A stretch of DNA of 64,000 bases, taken from assembly GCA_025594325.1 (NCBI GenBank), contig JANHCV010000018.1, positions 149,279 through 213,278 on the forward strand, read 5' to 3'. Position numbers and translations under genes: made by a program. Positions 1 through 9,041 of this stretch are shown here, in pieces (within the stretch, counting starts at the first letter, position 1; each line of letters opens with the position of its first letter). The notes under the pieces are model-generated. The model had not been told where the DNA came from, did not search any database, and worked only from the letters and a program-made list of their open reading frames with translations. The stretch comes from Blastocladiella emersonii ATCC 22665 (Eukaryota > Blastocladiomycota > Blastocladiomycetes > Blastocladiales > Blastocladiaceae).

Positions 1-1501
1 CGTCGTCGTGCTCCTGGAGCCCGCCAACACGCCAGTCGAGCCTGCGCGGCGCCAGAGCAGCCTCGAGCGCCATCATGGCGTCGATCTCGTCGCAGCAAGG
101 GTTGCTCCCCACCTCCCACACGCGCACGGAGGTCAGATGATCCGTGAGCCCGCGGAGTGTGCCCATGGACAGATCGGTCGCGGTCTAGACGACGGGCGTG
201 ATGCGGGGCGGCGGTCAGTACATCCTGCTTCGCTCGCACAGCGGAAAGTGGACATGCTCTCGTACCAAGTCGATCGCGGTGAGCAGGCGCGTCTCACTTG
301 CCGGGACCAGTGCTGGGACCAGTTCAGCGAGCGAAATACCGCGCAGTGACGCTGTCTGAAGCTTGCTCAGGCCCAGAAGCCCGGCCACGTCGCACGCGGG
401 TAGAGTACGGCACTCGGAGACGTCCAACACGCGAATGTGCGGGTAAGTTCGCACGAACGAGCTCGAGACGAGGGCAAGCCCGGGGTTTTTGGCAAGGGAG
501 AGTTCTGCGAGGTACGGGTGCGGGTGTGGTTGCGCGCACGCGTCGTCGAGCAGCGGACCCTCAATCCCGCACTGCGCGAGGTCCAGTCGTTCGAGGAGCG
601 GAAAGCGACCGCGCGGATCCAGGATTGCGCGGGCTCCTTCTAGACCAACCCCGCTACCAATTAAAACGAGTGAGCGCAACGAGGTTTGCGCCTGGAGACT
701 GGGCATGAGTTTGGTCCACGCCAGGTCTAGACCAAGGGCTGGGTTGCCAGCAACTTCCAGAGTGGAGAGGGCCGGGCAGACCGACAGCCAGTGGCGAAGG
801 TCGACTGGGTCCAGCGCGCAGTCGGAAAGATCAAGCGACTCGAGCGTGTGGAGGAGGACGGAGGTGCCACTGGTCGCGAGGGAAGGACGGTCGTTGCCCG
901 CAAGATTAAGTCGGGTCAAGGAGCTTGCGACGGCGCCAAGTATGGTTGCGACAAAGGAAAGCTCGCCCTTGAGGGCCTTCCCCGAGAGATCGAGTGACTT
1001 GAGATGTGATTGGGCGCCGAGATGTTCAAATCCGCGAGCCCAAGGAGCAGCGTCTTCGTCTTGGGCCGTCTGCGGCAGCGCGGCTACGGACTCGAGCGAG
1101 AACGATGACGCGAGGTATGCCTCGAGCGCCGCGTGGGCAGACGCGGGAATCGTGTGCCCCGAGAGCTGCAGGGAATGGACACCGTGTTCCGCGGCCTCAG
1201 CATCCGCGAGAGCGGCAAAGAGGCGGGCCCAATCCTCCTCGCGAATGCGCTGCGATGAAAAGAGCACAAGCTCGCGAATCCGTCCCGACCGGATCTGTGC
1301 CAGAAGCGGGTCAAGGGGGGCAGGTTGGGGACCCCATGCGGAGCCAGCGTTGCCCCACACCATGGAGGAAATCAAGCGTTGAAGATCTTGGTACCGTTGC
1401 TGCGGGTCGAGCGGGAGCTGAGGGAAGGCTTGAGTTTGCAGTGCTAGCTCGACGGCCGACGGATCGGCGTTGTATTTTAGCATCACGTGAGTCGTCTCCA
1501 T
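1..1501 (-). CDS. Leucine-rich-repeat protein (RNase-inhibitor-like LRRs), two exons, 3' end beyond window
   Basis: The minus-strand gene starts at the ATG at 1501 (in-frame TAG four codons upstream) and reads 412 codons to 266. It resumes after an intron (185-265) for at least 61 more codons, to the window edge. Leucine-rich segments of the LxxLxLxxxxL type recur from about residue 165 onward, for example LKSLDLSGKAL, LTRLNLAGN, LESLDLSDCAL, LERLDLAQCGI and LAELSLAKNPGL, and continue across the splice joint (LLTAIDL joined to TATDLSMGTL). The spacing and the helix-like stretches between strands suggest RNI-type repeats, a protein-interaction fold. There is no signal peptide or membrane span in the visible part. 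No enzymatic domain is visible, so partner and pathway are unknown. A GTTTTGCAG at 1528-1536 (minus strand) resembles a 3' splice site, so a non-coding or short upstream exon is possible. The gene is divergent from the kinase at 2377. Confidence 0.75.
185..265 (-). other. Spliceosomal intron in the LRR gene
   Basis: Without splicing, the LRR frame stops at 215. Removing 81 nt with donor GTACGAG (G at 265) and acceptor TCTAG (ending at 185) joins codons in phase 0 and restores a leucine-rich repeat that reads open to the window edge. A TACTGAC branch-site motif lies about 30 nt before the acceptor. Donor, branch site, acceptor, phase and protein continuity all agree. Inferred from sequence; no transcript evidence. 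Confidence 0.8.
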
Positions 1502-2376
1502 GCGCTTGCTCTATTGAGCCGCACACTCTGCAAAACGCTAAACGGTGCAACCTGAACCTCTGGTGCACGACTTGTAGTTCCATCGCCAAGTCCGGGGGAA
1601 CCAAAGCTCAAATTTGCCCTGATCAATAAACGTAGTCGGTTTAGTAACAAGCCGTCGCCGTCATGTGTTGTGGAACGACAAGAGCTGCTCGCGACGTGCT
1701 TGCCAGGTGCTCGAGCTGGGCCTCGGTTGAGTTGTTCAGCTCAGGTCATGTACAGCGGAATGGGTGGGTGAACGATTAATTACAGATTTAGCGAGCATGG
1801 CACAGGCCCTTAGCGGGCGTCAAACTGGACCACTGCGGGCGGGGATGGCAAAGTACGTGAGTGGTGCAACATTATCGGTGAGGTGGGCCAGCGAACCGGT
1901 CCGTGAGCGAGGCGACGTACTCTTGCTTGTCCGCTTCTTGTAGAGCACACGGTGGCCACAGTTGTAGCAACGGATGGGGGCCTTGGGGCTGATTTTCACG
2001 TCGCCATGGCAAGCTTAGCGCGATGAGAGGGGCGTTAGCGGCGAGATGGCTCAAAGCGTGCGGAAGGCAGTCCATCGCGCATACCAGCGCAGGTGTAGGT
2101 CATATCCGCCGCCGGTTGCGGGGGCGCCGAGTACAGCGTCGAAGAATCCATGGTTGCTCACGTAATGCAATAGGTCAGGGCGTGGTCAACGGTCTCGAGT
2201 CGGCGACAGCGCGCGTGGCGGCGGGACCAGGCGCCAGCCCCGGATGTGGGGCCGATGGCGTCAAGGTCAGCTGACATCAACTGACCTGTCGTCGTGCGTC
2301 GTCGCCCAGCGCCGAATCTTTGCCTCGTCGCAATACTGCTTGCCACTGTCCAACGACGGATCACACTCACATTGAA
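1502..2376. other. Divergent intergenic region, no gene recognised
   Basis: About 875 bp separates the start codons of the LRR gene (minus) and the kinase gene (plus). The short open frames here (for example 1872-2075 minus and 2023-2274 plus) resemble no known family. The region presumably holds both promoters and 5' leaders, but I see no TATA box or other element that I can defend. Confidence 0.5.
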
Positions 2377-3711
2377 ATGGAGACGAATGACTCGCAGACT
2401 CAGCGCAAACGGTCGCGATGGGCTGGCAGCGACAGTGAGAGCGAGGAAAACTCGAGGGCAGCGACCTCCCAGTCTCACCGCCGTGAGCGCAAGCGCAAAC
2501 CCGAGCGTGTGACCCATGCCGCATCCTGCGCATCAGACACCCTCGCTTCAACCCTTGCTGTACCAAACGAGGTGTCCGCAGCACTCCGCCGCCGACACGG
2601 CGACCCTGCAGCCCAGCGCACGCTCCGTGTTGACGACGCGCCTCTGATTCCGGCAGCCCCAACATCTTTTGATCCGGCTCTGGCATTAGCGTCATCAAGC
2701 CACCACGAAAGGCCTTTCGATGTTTCTCCTGCTCTCGTCACACGGGCAAGGCTCCCGCCGATCCGCCCTTGCCGGGGCGTGGACTCGTATGAGAAACTCA
2801 ACCGTATCGACGAGGGTGCATACGGAATTGTTTATCGTGCCCGTTGCCGCGCAACCCACGAAATCGTTGCTCTAAAGAAGCTGAAACTGGATCGCGAACG
2901 CCATGGGTTTCCCGTGACAGCCCTGCGCGAGATTGAGACTTTACTTCGCATGCGCGATCATCCCCACATTGTGCACGTCCGAGAAATCGTGATGGGGAAC
3001 AGCCTTACTTCTATCTTCATCGTCATGGACTATGTTGAGCATGATCTCAAGGCACTGTTAGCAACCATGCCAAGCCCCGGGTTCCACCCGTCCGAAATCA
3101 AGACCCTCCTCGCTCAACTTCTCGGTGCCGTGGCGCATTTGCACAAACACTGGCTTGTACACCGCGACCTTAAAACTTCCAACCTCTTGCTCAACAACTG
3201 CGGTGAACTTAAGGTTGCCGACTTTGGACTGATTCGCAAGTTTTCAACGCAATCTGGAGCAGACGGTGGCGGCGCAAGCGACCCCCATGGCCGTCCACTT
3301 ACTCAACTTGTCGTTACCCTGTGGTATCGCGCGCCTGAGCTCCTGCTAGGCGCCGTTCAGTACGCGTCTGCGATCGATATGTGGAGTGTCGGCTGCATTT
3401 TCGCAGAACTCTACCTCCGCGAGCCCCTCTTTTCGGGCAGAGGAGAGGTCGACCAGCTTGACAAGATTGGAAAATTGCTTGGAAACTTTCCCACGTCCCT
3501 CCACGAACTCCCCTTGGCAAAGAACTTGAAACTTGGTCATTATGGCGCGGGTCCGGGCCTTCGTTCGCGGATTCCTAGCATGTCGAATTCCGGCTTAGAC
3601 CTCCTGTCGAGACTACTAGACCTTGATCCTTCGCATCGTATCACGGCGGAGGAAGCTCTCGCCCATCCTTACTTTACGAGGTGCGTGTCGACGGGGGACC
3701 GCGCGTTATAG
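2377..3711 (+). CDS. CDK11/PITSLRE-class cyclin-dependent protein kinase
   Basis: An intronless 444-residue Ser/Thr kinase. The N-terminus (1-130) is polar and low in complexity, with a basic RRERKRK stretch at 35-41 that could be a nuclear localisation signal. The kinase domain spans about 138-433: glycine loop EGAYGIVY (146-153), VALK lysine K167, a PVTALRE helix (179-185) matching PITSLRE, HRDLKTSN (262-269), DFG (282-284), activation-loop T309, APE (319-321) and DMWSVG (334-339). All catalytic residues are present. CDK11 kinases pair with L-type cyclins and act in the nucleus on transcription and pre-mRNA splicing; that role here is inferred from family. The start at 2377 has A at -3 and G at +4; the open frame runs further upstream, but only from a TTG at 2320. 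The N-terminus is much shorter than that of animal CDK11. The activation segment has a Gly/Asp-rich insertion of about 12 residues, and the CMGC insert is slightly short. CDK10 is the main alternative. Confidence 0.9.
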   Translation: METNDSQTQRKRSRWAGSDSESEENSRAATSQSHRRERKRKPERVTHAASCASDTLASTLAVPNEVSAALRRRHGDPAAQRTLRVDDAPLIPAAPTSFDPALALASSSHHERPFDVSPALVTRARLPPIRPCRGVDSYEKLNRIDEGAYGIVYRARCRATHEIVALKKLKLDRERHGFPVTALREIETLLRMRDHPHIVHVREIVMGNSLTSIFIVMDYVEHDLKALLATMPSPGFHPSEIKTLLAQLLGAVAHLHKHWLVHRDLKTSNLLLNNCGELKVADFGLIRKFSTQSGADGGGASDPHGRPLTQLVVTLWYRAPELLLGAVQYASAIDMWSVGCIFAELYLREPLFSGRGEVDQLDKIGKLLGNFPTSLHELPLAKNLKLGHYGAGPGLRSRIPSMSNSGLDLLSRLLDLDPSHRITAEEALAHPYFTRCVSTGDRAL

Positions 3712-4094
3712 CATGTACTGACATCTCGCCATTCCCTAAACCTAAAACCTAAAGTGAGAAGCCTGCGCCTCGAGACCCCTCATTATTTCCAAGTTTCCCC
3801 GCCAAAGGCGAACTTAGAGGGTACGTTTAACTCGCTAATTTACCCGGCTACTTAAAATTGACCCGGACCACTGTCATTCCCATCCATTAGAGCCTGTGAA
3901 AACTCGACAGACTCACCTGCTGTTGCAACTTGATTATTGTGCACAGTTCCGTTGGGTTTCAAGTGTACCCGCAGTCGCACCTGCTACAGAACAACTGGTT
4001 GTTGATGAGGCGAACCCAAGGCGGCGAACTTTCCATACAACCACAGGTTTGTGATCATGCAAAAGTGACATTGTGAAGTCAAAGCGCGATTTGA
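3712..4094. other. Spacer between kinase gene and LINE
   Basis: No gene is seen. It holds the kinase 3' flank, a short telomere-like run (3734-3753) and AT-richer sequence. The last 100-150 bp before 4095 may be decayed LINE coding sequence: in shifted frames short stretches resemble the region upstream of RT motif A, but an in-frame TGA lies at 4092-4094 and I cannot align it reliably. Confidence 0.45.
3734..3753. repeat. Short interstitial telomere-like run
   Basis: Three consecutive degenerate copies of a CCCTAAA-type motif (CCCTAAA, CCTAAAA, CCTAAA) lie just downstream of the kinase stop. This is the telomere-repeat type of plants, many algae and some protists. Three imperfect copies could also arise by chance. 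Confidence 0.4.
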
Positions 4095-5353
4095 GGCGCC
4101 ATTGACCATGCCCGCGACACAGAGAAGGCGATGTACGTGTACTTTGAGGACAAGAGCAAGGCGTTCGACAAGGTCCCGCACTCGATCCTGCGGCTGGCCC
4201 TGCGCCGCATCCGCCTGCCTGAGCCGTTCATTCAGTTGTACTGCACGCAGGTCCTTGAGGGTCGCACATCGCGTGTGATCACTGCGTATGGGCTCACCGA
4301 ACCGATCCCGTGTCTCCGCGGCGTGCCCCAGGGCGCAGTTGAGTCCCCGCTAATGTTGTCCTGTCTCTACGATTCCCTCCTTTGTAACGATATTTCGAAA
4401 GGCGCAGATGACGCATTTCCCCTCCTCCCGTATGCAGGTCGCGGTTCCTTCAAGTCCGCGCACACTCGGCCTGGTTGCAACCCGCCGAGACGACTTTTCC
4501 CTGGCACCAAGCACCGCCCACCCGTCAAGCTCAAGAACCTGTCGTTCGTGGACGACGCGGCCTTCTTCGCGTGCACGCCAGGCGGCCTCCACCGCACCGT
4601 GGCACGCGTCGACTCGTTCAACGCGGCCTGCGGCATTCGATCCAATGCCGCCAAGGGCGCCGTGCTGTCAATCAACTCTAAACGAGAGCCGCTGATCAAG
4701 TCCAACGACGTCGAGGTGCCAAGGATTTCGAGCGATGGAGCGTTTCGCTACCTGGGCGTCTTCCTCAACGCGACGGGCACGGGTGGCCCGGCCGTAGAGG
4801 CCATGGAGGAGACGTTCGGGCGCGCGATGCTCTCGCTGCGGAACAAGAAGATCACGGCCAAGATGGCCGTGTACGTCATCAACGCGGTCGTCTGGCCTGC
4901 CATGGTGTACCGCTCTCGCAACTTTGTGCCCAAGCTCCGCCGCTTGCAGAAGTGGGACGCGTCCGCGCGTGCTCTCATTCGCAAGAAGCTGCATGTCGCG
5001 AGCACCTTCCACGCGTCAGCGCTCCACCATCCCGCGATCCTCGCGCTTGCGTCCATCGAGGAGCAGGTCACCCGGTACCACATGAAGGCGGTCATCTCTT
5101 CTCTCAACCACTGCGATACCATGATCCGCACGGCAGTCCGCTGCTCGCTCTCAGCTTTGCAGACCTATCTCACGGTCCCTTACTCGCCGCTTGCCGTCCC
5201 AACCAGCGAGCCGACTGCGGAGAGTCCATGTTACTTTGGCGGCTTGCTCGAACTCATGCGCGTCCGGCGCCTCTCGATTGCCGATCTTAGCGGCGAGTAT
5301 ACGATCGGCAACCCCGCCACGGACTTGCCAATTCGCCAGCTGGTGCCCTGGGG
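4095..5353 (+). pseudogene. LINE reverse transcriptase portion (5'-truncated, frameshifted)
   Basis: This is the RT palm of the LINE ORF2, which would copy element RNA at a nicked target. The frame is open from 4095; the first ATG is at 4131. Motif A is FEDKSKAFD with the catalytic Asp at 4149-4151, motif B is GVPQGAVESPL from 4320, and motif C is FVDD with the two Asp codons at 4551-4556. FVDD replaces the commoner YADD or FADD. All three catalytic aspartates are kept. The region before motif A is missing. The frame continues to a stop at 5705, but the protein stops resembling LINE sequence after about 5353, where homology moves to the next frame. A single G lost from the G-run at 5350-5353 explains the shift. 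Confidence 0.85.
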
Positions 5354-7381
5354 CAGATCTCTCCCACTGTCCGCCGCGCCATGCGGGGCTACTTCATCTC
5401 GAACATCTCGCAGTTTACTCAGCATGGCAAGATTGCAGATGGCATCAACCCACAGTGCGCTGAGGAGTTGCTCTCGGGCCGCTTCAACCCAGCGACCAGG
5501 TGTTTTGTGCAAGTCCCTGAGCGAACCCAGTTCATCAATCTCGCGACCTGCTTGCTCCAGGCCTATCTCGCCGACCCTCATGCCCATCCACAGTGGGGCC
5601 CGTGTGCAGCCTTTTGCACCCGCGAGCCTTACCCACTCAGTGTTGACGACGAAGTTGCTCCACCCATCAACATCCGCGAGGCCTTCACCGCAGGCCTTCG
5701 CGTGACACAAGTCCCGGCTCAGGCGGGCCCGCTCGACCTCGATCCTGCACTGGTGCCTGTCTACACGGACGGCTCCATGGTGCCAGCTGCGGACGGGGTC
5801 GGGTCGTCCCGCCTTGGAGCGGGCGTGTGGTTCCCGACGCTTGGTGTCCGTCTGTCAGCGCGCGTCTCGCCTGGCGTAGCTTCTTCTACGCGAGCCGAGG
5901 CGTGGGCGATCGCGCTTGCGGTCGCCGCGGCACCACAGCGCTCGCGGATCCACATCTACTCTGACTCCCAGGCTGCCATTGCATCGGCCATCCGCGTCCT
6001 ATCGTTCCTTTCCTCCTCCTCGTCTGATTCTGGCTTTCCTTCTTCCCTCACTTCTACTGACGCATGGTCGTTTGCAGTGGCAGCCGCGCGTGCCCGCCGC
6101 GTGACCTTCACAATCTCCTGGGTCCGCGGGCACGCCGGCGTTGAGGGGAACGAGATCGCTGACGGGCTCGCCGCTGACGGGATCAATCTGGCCCAAGAGC
6201 TCGTCCTCGCTCCCCCCTTCGCCAAACAGATCCGGTTAGATGTTCAGCATGCGCTGTATTTTGATGACGTCCCCGTTCCCACATCCTCCACTGCACTCCT
6301 CAAGATCCTGTCCACTGCACGCTGCGATGCGACTATCCGCTCCAAGTCCGCCCTCCTCTCCTTCCTCCACACCTCCCCTGACCCCGATGAGCACCCTGAC
6401 ATGCTTGCGACCTCACTGGCCATTGGCTCCGGCTCCCGCCCGCTCGATAAGCGCACCTCCAGCGCTGCGAACCGCGACATCGTCTATCGCGTTCGCCACC
6501 TCCTTGGGATCACACCCACTCGCTCACTACTGCACGCCCGCCATCCTACTCTAGTCACTTCACCGGTGTGTCCTAGGTGCCAAGTAGCCATTGACGACGG
6601 AAGCCACTGGATGATCTGCACCCGTAACGCCGCGGCCGTGTCCGCCGCGCTGGGCTCTGCCCAAAAGTCCATTGAGCGGTATTCTTGCCGCGCCGCTGCC
6701 TCTGTTGCCGCCGCCGCCGCCGCTACTGCTGCGGCCGCATCCACTGCACGAGCACCGAATGCGCCCACTCCACCTCCACCTCCACCTGCACCACCACCGC
6801 CTCTCTCTCCTGTCCAAGGCGAGGACCTCAGCACGCCCGGCTACGCCATGGTCGGCGAGTCCATTGCTGGTGCAACTGACGCCCTCCACAACTTTGGCAC
6901 TCGACTCGCAGCGTCCATCTGGCGCGACCCCGACGCCCTCTCCCGCCTCGCCGGCTGCGTTCTACGCGTCCGCGACGTGTCGTTCGGCTCGCGGGCCCTC
7001 CAACTCGACCGCGCCCTCACCCGGCCCGTCCTCGCGGCCATCACGTCCGTCGCCTCCCGATCCCTCTGGCGCGGCGCCTGGCTCTCTCACTCTGCTGGCT
7101 GCACCGAGGCCGACCCACTCGATTTTTCTGAAGCTCCGCCGCACGAGCCGCGTGAGCGGGCCCACCGCCCATTTGGCCAGCCCATTGCCACACTCAAGTT
7201 CATCAACCGCCACCACTACTGCTCTCGCTGTCTGAGCTCGCTCCATTCCCACGTCCCCCACCCGTCTGGGCGTGAAGAAAACCCGCCCGTGTGCCCGCCG
7301 TCCACCGCGGCCCAGGCGGCTCTTGTTGCAGATCCCTCCGTCCGACTTTGGTTGCTCGGTTCCCCAAGGCACATTCGGTGA
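5351..7381 (+). pseudogene. LINE RNase H and C-terminal domain portion
   Basis: Downstream half of the same ORF2, in the frame one base back from the RT part; the first ATG in this frame is at 5381. The RNase H domain spans about 5756-6170 with the full acidic set: Asp in VYTDGS (5768-5770), Glu in STRAEAW (5897-5899), Asp in IYSDSQ (5963-5965), then a GHAGVEGNEIAD segment with the last Asp at 6161-6163. RNase H would remove the RNA strand of the hybrid. Further on, CPRC plus a downstream His and Cys (6569 to about 6619) resembles the zinc knuckle at LINE C-termini. A low-complexity Ala-rich then Pro-rich tract lies at about 6690-6808. The stop is at 7379-7381. It is unlikely to be translated independently of the RT part. 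Confidence 0.85.
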
Positions 7382-7959
7382 TGTGACTAGACCAAGGATC
7401 GGCGCAGTCGACGCAAGTCCAGTGGCACCAGGTGTTTGCGCGCGGTACTGACCCATCCACTTTCTCTCGTTCTGACCACGATGAAACGCATGATCCGCCA
7501 CTGAATGGCGCTGACGCACAAAAGAAAAAGAAAAAGAAGGAGAAAAACAAAATAAAGAGAAACGCAACAAGAAGAACGTCCGCACAAAAAGATGGAAAAA
7601 CATCTGACGAACCTCACAGGCCATGCCCAATACCACAGCACTGCCACTGGTCCATTGGCATGTCCTCGCGCTCTAGCTGGTCACGCCAGCGTGTCTCTCT
7701 GCTCGGTCTCTCTTTACTGCTCTTCGTTCGCTCTCTTAGCTCGCTGCTCGAGCTCGCTCTCTCTTCGCCTCGTTCGCCCATCTCTCTCGTACTCCCCTCT
7801 CCTCCCACAATTCTTCCCCCTATGCTCCTCGACGTGCACGGTCCGGGCTTGTCGTACTGCGGCTTGCCCACAAAAAGGCTGCTGCCCGTTGCACAGTGGA
7901 TATTCTGGTTGCAGTCCACAACCGCAGTTAAGGAATAAATGCATTGGTTCCAAAATAAA
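7382..7959 (+). other. LINE 3'UTR with purine tract, polyadenylation signal and A-rich tail
   Basis: Follows the ORF2 stop. It contains a long A/G-rich tract at about 7519-7580, a pyrimidine-rich CTCT stretch at about 7695-7805, AATAAA at 7934-7939, and an A-rich end (7952-7959) abutting the 16-bp sequence that forms the target-site duplication in the array units. The same 3'UTR occurs in all 17 units. Open frames of 168-188 codons cover it in several frames, but these are shadows in low-complexity DNA. Confidence 0.75.
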
Positions 7960-7975
7960 GAGGGTTCCGAGCAGC

Positions 7976-8553
7976 TCCTCTGTCTATCCGCGTGAAACCA
8001 CTCACCCGCTGACGGACGTACACCGCGCACCGTGCAGCGCGCACAGCACACAGCGCCCGACGCACCCCGCGGTGCGCACACGGCGCAAACGGCCACCCTG
8101 GTGTCACACACACTCGCATGAACGGCAGGCATGCAAGGCGTCCTCAACTCAACAATGATTTATCATCCAGGCTTGCTACTCGCTCCAACGGGTGCGCCTG
8201 CCTGCCCTCCCGGTGCCGTTGATTGATTGATGGGTGCGCCAGCCCCTGTTGCCAGCCAAGTGGCAAGCAACACCACAGCACCTGCGTCGCCCTGGCCACC
8301 GTACCTTGGAAACAGCGTAGCAGCCGTACTGCTTCACAGGGCTGCAGAGGGCTGGCTGCGGAGGGCTGAGGCGGCAGGGCTCCTGCTGCAGGAAGGAGAC
8401 AGTGCTGGGGCCAAGGAGTGCTAGGGACGACAAACTGAATGGTGAATGACCCACACACCACATGCTCCTGGCAGGAGAGCGTGTGGGCGTGCGGGCCTGT
8501 GTCCGTGCGTGCCTGTGTCCGTGCGTGCCTGGATTAGACCTCCATCACAAGCG
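7976..8553. other. GC-rich non-LINE segment of the unit (unit 1)
   Basis: No gene is recognised. It contains GCGC- and CAC-rich DNA (8020-8110), a GATTGATTGATGGG run near 8220, a GGGCTG-rich stretch (8338-8375), an inverted repeat CTCCTG-G-CAGGAG at about 8465-8477 and an exact 16-bp tandem duplication at 8496-8527. The open frames here are conserved only because the units are nearly identical. Confidence 0.55.
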
Positions 8554-8632
8554 CCAAGTGACCAAGTGACCAAGGTGACCAAGTGACCAAGGTGACCAAG
8601 GTGACCACGGTGACCAAGGTGACCAAGTGACA
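8554..8632. repeat. GTGACCAAG minisatellite (unit 1)
   Basis: About nine steps of 8 or 9 bp (CCAAGTGA and CCAAGGTGA). Units 11, 13, 14, 15 and 16 lack 17 bp of it (one 8-bp and one 9-bp step), giving their 3311-bp length. One of three length-variable sites in the unit. Confidence 0.92.
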
Positions 8633-8651
8633 CACAAGCACCAAGCTAGGG

Positions 8652-8711
8652 TGGCCGGGCGGCCATGGAACGTACTGCATGGGTACCAATACCGTGGACT
8701 GGCCGCGGCCA
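8652..8711. repeat. Pair of GGCC-rich inverted repeats (unit 1)
   Basis: TGGCCG-GG-CGGCCA at 8652-8665 and the perfect 12-bp palindrome TGGCCGCGGCCA at 8700-8711 lie 34 bp apart and use the same arm sequence. They are repeated in every unit. Function unknown. Confidence 0.7.
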
Positions 8712-9041
8712 TTAATCGCAGCACAGCCCTGCCTGGCTCAGGACGCGGCGGGCGTGGGAGGCGGGCAGGGTAGATAGGTAGCAGCAGCAGGACCTGGCTA
8801 GCTGGCTGTCAAACAGCACGAGTGAAGGGGTGCGTGAGGGAGGGTGTGTTGAATGAATGGATGGGTGGATGCAGGCAGACCTTCATACGTGTCGTGCGTG
8901 ATGAGGATTGGCTGGCCACTATCCACCCACCAACGCCATGGCATGGCTGCGGGTGTCGCTGCGTGCGCCTTGGCGGGTGGTAGTGGAGCTAAAGTGGTGT
9001 CGTGGGGCTCTTGGGGTCCCCTTTCCTTCCTGTCTGGCCTA
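8712..9041. other. Spacer with GT-rich indel site (unit 1)
   Basis: No gene is recognised. It contains AGC triplets and GGATGGGTGGATG-type short repeats. At about 8982 in unit 1, units 2-8 and 10 carry an extra 34 bp of GGTGTTGGTGG-type repeat (for example at about 12301-12334), which accounts for 34 of the 42 bp separating the 3362- and 3320-bp classes. Confidence 0.6.

Larger units (their letters stand above)
4095..7959 (+). mobile_element. 5'-truncated non-LTR (LINE) retrotransposon with RT and RNase H
   Basis: The element encodes a reverse transcriptase core followed by RNase H and a C-terminal zinc-knuckle-like segment. Then come a 578-nt 3'UTR, an AATAAA at 7934-7939 and an A-rich tail at 7952-7959. 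This order is typical of RNase H-bearing LINE clades such as I or Tad; I cannot place the clade by eye. No endonuclease domain and no ORF1 are present, so the 5' part is missing. The coding frame is broken by a one-base shift near 5350. The 3' 655 bp is shared, with one visible mismatch (G at 7315 against A), with every unit of the tandem array. The 3' flank matches the array's target-site duplication, but no such duplication occurs at the 5' side. Confidence 0.88.

Noticed and set aside
489-1382. 297-codon plus-strand frame opposite the LRR gene
   Set aside because: Antisense shadow: Arg/Ser-rich composition typical of reverse-complemented GC-rich coding DNA, whereas the minus strand has clear leucine-rich repeats.
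2320-2376. Longer kinase N-terminus starting at 2320
   Set aside because: The codon at 2320 is TTG. The first ATG in frame is at 2377, in good initiation context.
2158-2698. Minus-strand frames of 119 and 143 codons opposite the kinase 5' region
   Set aside because: Shadows of GC-rich coding sequence on the other strand; no recognisable domain.
4131-7381. Programmed frameshift between two LINE proteins
   Set aside because: RT and RNase H belong to one ORF2 in this element type, and the shift falls in a short G-run that a single-base loss explains; no slippery heptamer or structure is evident.
7592-8158. Open frames of 168, 177, 188 and 217 codons recurring in every unit
   Set aside because: They overlap each other on both strands, cover the LINE 3'UTR, A-rich and CTCT-rich DNA, cross the target-site duplication, and match no family. 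Conservation reflects unit identity, not selection.
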